A stretch of 28,395 nt of DNA from Clostridia bacterium (GTDB taxonomy: Bacteria; Bacillota; Clostridia; Oscillospirales; CAG-272). The notes below the pieces were generated by a model. It did not search any database. It had not been told where the DNA came from and saw only the letters and a program-made list of their open reading frames with translations. The stretch's first letter is position 1. The number at the start of each line of letters is the position of its first letter. Location: NCBI GenBank assembly GCA_900754175.1, contig CAAEBS010000165.1:1-28395 (forward strand), written 5' to 3'. A program made the position numbers and the translations under genes. Below are positions 24,110 through 28,395 of the stretch, in pieces.

Positions 24110-25225
24110 TCAGCTTTGCTCTGCCAGGGTGTCGGCGCTGATCAGAAAGAGGAGGGCGTCATAGGCGTTTCCCACGATCAGCGGGGCAAGGGGCAGGCGG
24201 TAGTATCGGGGGTCGATGACCTCGAGGTCAAAATGAAGCGCCAGAAAGGGGATGACAGCGTTGGCGTAGCTGTCCTTGACCAGAAGCAGACGGGGGCGGT
24301 TTTCATTGTTTTCCGCCGTGATGCGAAGCCGTGCAAAGTTTCCGCCGAGAAAAATCTCGTACTTTCCCCGGCAGGCGGAATCCTCCCGGTAAAATCCGGT
24401 CTGCGTGCTCCCGCTCTCGGGATTCCACACCGAAAAATCCGTATCGCCCGCATACCGGTATAATTCGATCCGGTCGGGGATTTTTGCCGGCAGTCCGGAG
24501 CGGGCGGCAGTGGTTCCCGAGAAATCGTCGGATGCGACCTCTACGGTGAAATAATCCTTTGGCAGGGGCGTCATTCCCAGGCGCTTCATAATTTCGCAGT
24601 AGGCGAGGTAAGCGCCGCCCGTCGTCCAGTGGTGGTCGTTGCGGTAAAAGACCTGCTCTCCCGCATCCGCCGCTTCCCGGAGAGCGGGGGCGAGGTCAAG
24701 CCGATCCGGGATTTCGGCACACAGTCCGGCGTAGGAATCGTTTGCTTCGGTTGCGTCGTACAGGGGCGGCAGGGAAGCGTCCAGCACGTTCACCGCACCC
24801 GGCACCACGCAGAAAAGCGCAGGGGTGTCCTGCGCTTTTGCCGCATCGGCGAGGGGCAGGAGACGGTCCAGACTCCGGCGGGTCGCATCGGTGTCAAGCC
24901 GGTCCCGGCGGAAGATGCGGTAGCCGTCACGCCCGAACAGAACGCCGTTGTTCTCCCCTTTTCCCTGCGCCAGCTCCGCATATGCCCGGCAGGCGGTCAG
25001 CGTGCTCCGCATCGGAAACTGATCGGTGTAGAAAAGATTCAGCTTTTCGGAAAATTCTCCGCTGAAAATGCCACGGAAGTCCCCGGAGGACCAGGTGGTC
25101 AGCGTCCGGTTCTCCTCCTCGGAAAAGGACCTTTTCGGCAAGATCCATATAGCAAGTCCAAGCCCCACCGTCAGAGCGGCGAGAATGGCGATCAGCGCAA
25201 GATTGCCGCCGTCTCCTTTTTTCAA
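24110..25225 (-). CDS. DHHW-family SGNH-like exported protein (AlgX/AlgJ-related)
   Basis: A 371-aa membrane-anchored extracytoplasmic protein: a signal anchor at residues 9-29 (LALIAILAALTVGLGLAIWI), then SFSEEENRTL, a motif typical at the start of this family. NDHHWTTGGAYLAY contains Asp197, His198, His199 and Trp200, and LLLVKDSYANAVIPFL contains Ser319. These correspond to the Asp-His and Ser elements of AlgX/AlgJ-type acetyltransferases. Relatives act with MBOAT acyl carriers to O-acetylate exopolysaccharide or cell wall, but no MBOAT gene is in this window. It follows sigE by 65 nt with GGGAGGG before its ATG, and a forespore-like promoter candidate lies in that gap. A role in modifying the spore envelope or cell wall is possible, but this is inference. 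Confidence 0.85.
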   Translation of the reverse strand: MKKGDGGNLALIAILAALTVGLGLAIWILPKRSFSEEENRTLTTWSSGDFRGIFSGEFSEKLNLFYTDQFPMRSTLTACRAYAELAQGKGENNGVLFGRDGYRIFRRDRLDTDATRRSLDRLLPLADAAKAQDTPALFCVVPGAVNVLDASLPPLYDATEANDSYAGLCAEIPDRLDLAPALREAADAGEQVFYRNDHHWTTGGAYLAYCEIMKRLGMTPLPKDYFTVEVASDDFSGTTAARSGLPAKIPDRIELYRYAGDTDFSVWNPESGSTQTGFYREDSACRGKYEIFLGGNFARLRITAENNENRPRLLLVKDSYANAVIPFLALHFDLEVIDPRYYRLPLAPLIVGNAYDALLFLISADTLAEQS

Positions 25226-25258
25226 GTGACATCCCTCCCTTTATGGTTTCGGTAACCA

Positions 25259-25287
25259 TAGTATACCCGTGGGAGGGGAAAAAATAC
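25259..25287 (-). promoter_or_regulatory. Possible forespore (sigma-F/G-like) promoter of the DHHW gene
   Basis: On the minus strand GTATT (25283-25287), 14 nt, then GGGTATACTA (25259-25268). This resembles the B. subtilis sigma-F consensus (GYWTA, about 15 nt, GGNRANANTW) with mismatches in both boxes. No sigma-A -35 sits at the right distance from TATACT. An inverted repeat ATGGTT-TCGGT-AACCAT (25243-25259) abuts it. The match is weak. Confidence 0.3.
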
Positions 25288-25290
25288 CTG

Positions 25291-26055
25291 TCAGAATTCG
25301 GCTTCCATTTCGGCTTTCAACCGTGCGATGATCTTTTTTTCCAGACGGGATATGTAGGACTGGGAAATGCCGAGCCGGTCGGCAACCTCTTTCTGCGTCA
25401 TTTCCCGCCTGCCGTCCAGACCGTACCGCATTTCGATGATCTCACGCTCTCTCGGCTCCAGTCCCGCCACCGCACGCCGGATGAGGCGCCGTTCCTCCAT
25501 TTGCTCGATTTCAAAGGAAATGGTGTCCTCGTCGTTGCCCAGAATGTCCGACAGCAGAAGCTCGTTGCCGTCCCAGTCGGTGTTCAGCGGCTCGTCGATC
25601 GAAACCTCGGTCTTTATGCCGGAATGCTTGCGGATGTACATCAGAATCTCATTTTCGATACAGCGGGATGCGTAGGTGGCAAGCTTGATGTTCTTGTCTG
25701 CCTGGAAGGTGTTGATCGCCTTGATCAGCCCGATTGTGCCGATGGATACCAGATCCTCGATCCCCGCACCCGTGTTTTCAAATCGTTTGGCAATGTAGAC
25801 CACCAGCCGCAGATTGTGTTCGATAAGGGTCTGGCGGGCGCTTTTGTCCTCGTTCAGCCGGTTGATGATCTCACTCTCCTCCTCCCGTGACAGCGGCGCC
25901 GGCAGAACGTCGGAGCCGTTGATGTAATAAATTCCTTTTCTCCTCCGGCGAAACCTTTTCAGAAGGTTTTCCCAGGCTCTGCGGCATCCCGCAAGCAGAT
26001 CTCTCAGCGCCGAGCGGATGTCCCACCGGAAGCTTTCTTCTTTTTGCATATTCAT
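25291..26055 (-). CDS. sigE: RNA polymerase sporulation sigma factor sigma-E (pro-protein)
   Basis: Mother-cell sigma factor of early sporulation, 254 aa, made as an inactive membrane-bound precursor and trimmed by SpoIIGA. The basic/amphipathic N-terminal stretch (DIRSALRDLLAGCRRAW, then RFRRRRKG) is the pro-sequence; it runs into IYYINGSDVLPAPLSREEE, almost the same as in Bacillus sigma-E. Sigma region 2 (EHNLRLVVYIAKRFENTG, then GTIGLIKAINTFQ and ATYASRCIENEILMYIRK) and region 4 (LEPREREIIEMRYGLDG with the helix-turn-helix TQKEVADRLGISQSYISRLE) are complete. The ATG at 26055 follows AAGGAG and the frame upstream is a shadow of spoIIGA. The gene starts 44 nt after the spoIIGA stop, forming an operon. 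The usual downstream neighbour sigG is absent here. Confidence 0.95.
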   Translation of the reverse strand: MNMQKEESFRWDIRSALRDLLAGCRRAWENLLKRFRRRRKGIYYINGSDVLPAPLSREEESEIINRLNEDKSARQTLIEHNLRLVVYIAKRFENTGAGIEDLVSIGTIGLIKAINTFQADKNIKLATYASRCIENEILMYIRKHSGIKTEVSIDEPLNTDWDGNELLLSDILGNDEDTISFEIEQMEERRLIRRAVAGLEPREREIIEMRYGLDGRREMTQKEVADRLGISQSYISRLEKKIIARLKAEMEAEF

Positions 26056-26099
26056 GTTTTTTCTCCTTTTGCAAGCGGCTGTGAAGTGCCGCTGTAATT

Positions 26100-26978
26100 T
26101 CAGATCATAAGTTCGGCAGGGATCAACGCCTGCCTGCCGTCCGCCGTGGTTTCCAGCTTGCTTAAAACGATCATGGCGTCGGCGGTATGTACCTTTTTTC
26201 CGTATTCCAAGGTTACGGCGTCTGGGCGGAATGCGATCAGCATCCCCTCGCCGGTTGCCGTTCTGGCGGGAACCAGACGGATTCTGCCGATCCGCTCTAT
26301 GCCGATGGTTTCCAGTGCTTCCGCTCTTCCGCTTGCCGCCGCCCGGCGCACGTCCGGCGGCAGGAGGGAGCGGAGCGCTTCGGCGTCCGCCACGATGCAC
26401 GGTTTGCCGCTGATCGGCTCACGCAGAAGATTACCGCTGTCGCACAGGGCGCTCAGCCGCACGCTTTTGCCGTTGTAGGTTACGGTCACGTCGGCAAAAC
26501 GCCGGGAGGTCCTGCGGGTGAAAAACTTTCCGCCAAGCAGAGTAAGGACCGCACTGACGGCGGCGAGGATCGCCAGCACCCACACCGAAAGGCTGTCACT
26601 GCCGGCGCTTTCCTCGGGCGGCGTGCCAAGTCCGCTTTGATTGAAAAGATAGAACAGAGCGGTCATAAATCCGCCGAGCGTCATGGAAACGGCGGCGTAG
26701 ACCACGGTGTACAGGGGAAGCTCGTGCCATTCTCGGCGCCGGGGATATACGAGGGCACACATCAGAAAGCAAAGCATCAGGTCGAGGATCAGTTCGGGGA
26801 CCCGTGGGAGCGCCCAGAGCAGGACGAGGTTGGCATAGACCCCGCCCACTGCCGAGCCGAAAAGAGCACGGATCAGGGACAGACGGCGGTTTAAGATCTT
26901 AGCCGTCAGGAAAAAACACAGGAAGTCCATGCTGAAATTGATGAGAAAGAACAAATCCGCATATACCACTCTGCCCAC
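26100..26978 (-). CDS. spoIIGA: Sigma-E processing aspartic peptidase SpoIIGA
   Basis: Membrane aspartic protease, 292 aa, that cleaves the sigma-E pro-sequence at the asymmetric septum. The N-terminal half has about five membrane helices starting YADLFFLINFSMDFLCFFLT. The C-terminal half is soluble and holds the catalytic motif CDSGNLLREPISGKP with Asp180, close to Asp183 of the B. subtilis enzyme. Cleavage needs a SpoIIR signal from the forespore, not encoded here. The start is a GTG at 26978 preceded by AAAGGAG at 8 nt; no ATG fits as well. It is followed by sigE in the same operon. Upstream is an AraC regulator instead of the cell-division genes usually found there. Confidence 0.93.
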   Translation of the reverse strand: MGRVVYADLFFLINFSMDFLCFFLTAKILNRRLSLIRALFGSAVGGVYANLVLLWALPRVPELILDLMLCFLMCALVYPRRREWHELPLYTVVYAAVSMTLGGFMTALFYLFNQSGLGTPPEESAGSDSLSVWVLAILAAVSAVLTLLGGKFFTRRTSRRFADVTVTYNGKSVRLSALCDSGNLLREPISGKPCIVADAEALRSLLPPDVRRAAASGRAEALETIGIERIGRIRLVPARTATGEGMLIAFRPDAVTLEYGKKVHTADAMIVLSKLETTADGRQALIPAELMI

Positions 26979-27008
26979 GATGTCGGCTCCTTTCCAGTAT
27001 TTTCCTAT

Positions 27009-27014
27009 ATTATA
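27009..27014 (-). promoter_or_regulatory. -10 box of the spoIIGA-sigE operon
   Basis: TATAAT on the minus strand, about 30 nt before the GTG. No TTGACA-like box lies 16-18 nt upstream. In B. subtilis the spoIIG promoter also lacks normal spacing and is switched on by Spo0A. Here only a weak TGTC-containing sequence (about 27035-27040) hints at a 0A box. Confidence 0.45.
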
Positions 27015-27119
27015 CTCCCTGTGCCTTGCGGATTTTGTCTGTTTGCGTCGTGGCTGGAAATTTTTTCAAATTCAAGAAGGCGTATCTATTTTTCCGGGGA
27101 ATATAAGTTTTCCCGACGC

Positions 27120-27158
27120 AAAGAAAGCCCATGCGATTTTTTCGCATGGGCTTTCTTT
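27120..27158. terminator. Long perfect-stem terminator after the AraC gene
   Basis: A 17-bp perfect stem (27120-27136 with 27142-27158) surrounds a loop of five T. The arms are A/T-rich at their ends, so it can work in both directions. It separates the AraC-type gene from the spoIIGA promoter. Confidence 0.9.
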
Positions 27159-27234
27159 ACAAATTCAGAGAGAAATGGATTTTTGCTTTTTGTGATTCAA
27201 AATGAGGTAAAAACTTCCGGTAACCGGGGCAGAA

Positions 27235-28101
27235 TCATTTTTCCTTGCGGTTCTGGCGGGCGGAGATCTCCTGCCGGAATTGTTTGGGCGTGGTGCCATA
27301 GAGCAGGCGAAAACAGCGGATGAAGTGGCTGACGTCGTTGAAGCCGCAGTCCAGAGCGATTTCGGTCACGCTCAGCTCGGAGGTTGCCAGCGCATAGCGG
27401 GCACGGGCAAGCCGGTGACGGTTCAGGTAGGCAAGGGGCGTATAGCCGGTGATTTCCCGGAAGCTCCGGCAGAAGTGGTTGGGCGTCAGGTCCACGAGGG
27501 CGGCAAGCTCCGACAGACGGATGCGGGTATTGTATCGTTCCTCCATGTAACGGATGACGGTTTTCATTCTGCCGGCATTGACGGCAGAATCGTGAGAGGG
27601 CAGGGCTTCGGTATATAGCTTCTGCTCTGCGATCTGCCCCCAGAATTCAAAGATCAGCCCTTTGATCCGGAAAGGATAAGCCTCGCCGCCTGCACGGTAT
27701 ACCTCGCACATTTGCCGGCAGAGCGTAGCGAAAACCGGGGAGTGGTCGCTGAGTCTGGGCAGGATTTGCAAGCTTCCGTTCTCTGTCCGGCGGAAAAAGT
27801 CCATGCAGGCGTCCTCTTTTTTCATCATCAGTCCGGAATTGACCAGAAAGCAGGTGTAGACGCACGCCTCCGGCTCGCCAGAGTGGATCGTGCCGCCGCA
27901 GATCAGCACCACGTCACCCGGGTGCAGAAGATATACGGTGTCGTTCAGACGGAGTGAAAAGGTGCCGTCCTGCACGAAAAGAATTTCATGCTCGGGGTGC
28001 CAGTGCAACTCCATGTGATAGCGGACGTGCGACGGGGTAACGGAATAAACGGCGAACGGCAGTCCCTCGTCCCCGTGCACGATTTTTTCACGGTAATCCA
28101 T
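27235..28101 (-). CDS. AraC-family transcriptional regulator with cupin sensor domain
   Basis: A 288-aa DNA-binding regulator. The N-terminal cupin-like sensor shows HWHPEHEILFVQDGTFSL and then LHPGDVVLICGGTIHSGEP, which could bind a sugar. The C-terminal AraC/XylS domain has two helix-turn-helix units: IRLSELAALVDLTPNHFCRS followed by FREITGYTPLAYLNRHRL, and SVTEIALDCGFNDVSHFIRC ending GTTPKQFRQE. The ATG at 28101 has GAGG close by; a TTG at 28113 would add four residues. It is transcribed divergently from fucI across about 170 nt, so it most likely controls fucose use. The ligand and the sign of regulation are not known. Confidence 0.9.
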   Translation of the reverse strand: MDYREKIVHGDEGLPFAVYSVTPSHVRYHMELHWHPEHEILFVQDGTFSLRLNDTVYLLHPGDVVLICGGTIHSGEPEACVYTCFLVNSGLMMKKEDACMDFFRRTENGSLQILPRLSDHSPVFATLCRQMCEVYRAGGEAYPFRIKGLIFEFWGQIAEQKLYTEALPSHDSAVNAGRMKTVIRYMEERYNTRIRLSELAALVDLTPNHFCRSFREITGYTPLAYLNRHRLARARYALATSELSVTEIALDCGFNDVSHFIRCFRLLYGTTPKQFRQEISARQNRKEK

Positions 28102-28172
28102 AAAACCTCGCAAATGATAATATTTTCATATTTTTGGCATAGATCTTCATAGTATTTCAGAGCGCAATATGC

Positions 28173-28178
28173 TATAAT
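28173..28178 (+). promoter_or_regulatory. -10 box of fucI
   Basis: TATAAT about 93 nt before the fucI start, inside the divergent region. The hexamer 17 nt upstream (TAGTAT, 28150-28155) is a poor -35, which suits a promoter that depends on an activator such as the adjacent AraC-type protein. Confidence 0.5.
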
Positions 28179-28187
28179 TTTCTCGGG

Positions 28188-28238
28188 TGATAATTTATCT
28201 TATCATAAAAGCAGGAATTTGTCAACCGGATTTCCTGC
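28188..28238. promoter_or_regulatory. Two inverted repeats in the fucI leader, candidate operator and hairpin
   Basis: TGATAA-N6-TTATCA (28188-28205) overlaps the predicted transcript start. GCAGGAA (28211-28217) pairs with TTCCTGC (28232-28238) further down the leader. A TGATAATATT close to the AraC gene start (about 28115) shares the TGATAAT core, so it may be a second binding half-site. Confidence 0.4.
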
Positions 28239-28270
28239 GATAAATAAATCATATTGCAAAGGAGAGAACA

Positions 28271-28395
28271 ATGAGAAGAAGAAGCAAGGAAAAGATAGCG
28301 ATCGGAATCCGCCCGATCATAGACGCCCGTCGTGGAGCGCTGAAGGTGAGAGAATCGCTGGAAGAACAGACCATGAATATGGCAAGGAGTGCGGC
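28271..28395 (+). CDS. fucI: L-fucose isomerase, N-terminal fragment (cut by window end)
   Basis: First 41 codons of a gene that runs off the window. The reading starts MRRRSKEKIAIGIRPIIDAR and continues RGALKVRESLEEQTMNMARS, which matches the N-terminus of FucI, the enzyme converting L-fucose to L-fuculose in the cytosol. The IGIRPxIDxRR and VRESLEEQTMNMA blocks are very conserved in that family. AAAGGAGAG precedes the ATG. Divergence from the AraC-type gene suggests a regulated fucose operon continuing to the right. D-arabinose isomerase activity is possible for the same family. Confidence 0.88.
   Translation, partial: MRRRSKEKIAIGIRPIIDARRGALKVRESLEEQTMNMARSA

Noticed and set aside
26056..26400. 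Upstream extension of the sigE reading frame by about 115 residues
   Set aside because: It overlaps spoIIGA, is low-complexity Arg/Gly-rich, and the ATG at 26055 has an ideal ribosome binding site and the expected pro-sequence.
27120..27158. Mobile element end because of the long perfect inverted repeat
   Set aside because: It has the five-T loop and T-rich arm expected for a terminator and lies right after the AraC-type gene; no transposase is near.

Overview
The window reads as chromosomal DNA of an endospore-forming Bacillota, most likely a gut-type Clostridia. The evidence is a spoIIGA-sigE pair (sigma-E protease and pro-sigma-E), two small CotF-type spore coat proteins, strong AGGAGG-type ribosome binding sites, sigma-A promoters of the TTGAnn-N17-TATAAT kind and many rho-independent terminators. 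I see no rRNA, tRNA, CRISPR array, transposase or phage gene. All protein identifications come from reading the sequence and from remembered family motifs, not from a database search.

Layout. Positions 1-288 hold two copies of a 66-bp intergenic repeat and a perfect 15-bp hairpin. On the minus strand, 289-1937 carries a compact sufC-sufB pair (Fe-S cluster assembly) with its own near-consensus promoter. 2235-3455 (minus) is an RlmI-like rRNA methyltransferase. 3726-4199 (plus) is the coat protein pair, ended by a terminator. A gene-free stretch of about 840 bases follows, with a promoter at 4743-4771 and a structured leader of about 300 nt.

The centre of the window is a seven-gene plus-strand operon, 5086-18450. 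In order it encodes: a giant secreted solute-binding protein with N-terminal beta-sandwich/CBM-like modules; a MalF/MalG-type permease pair; a membrane protein joining an NHL beta-propeller, TPR, transmembrane segment and YIP1-like membrane domain; a 1240-residue secreted protein with a possible glycosidase-like barrel and a long coiled coil (DUF5696-like); and a second MalF/MalG-type pair with unusual inserts. No ATPase and no second binding protein are present. My reading is an extracellular glycan-capture assembly, perhaps organised by the propeller/TPR/YIP1 protein, that feeds one or two ABC importers using a shared MsmX-type ATPase encoded elsewhere. This is the best candidate for an undescribed system in the window.

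After the operon terminator come a MATE exporter (plus) and, converging on it, a 1290-residue multi-module lipoprotein (minus) ending in a GQSN-type carbohydrate esterase domain. Then, all minus, come a DHHW-family protein, sigE, spoIIGA and an AraC-type regulator. The window ends inside a divergent fucI (L-fucose isomerase) gene. Glycan import, deacetylation and fucose use side by side suggest a host- or plant-glycan lifestyle. The sporulation genes are out of their usual ftsZ-spoIIGA-sigE-sigG context.
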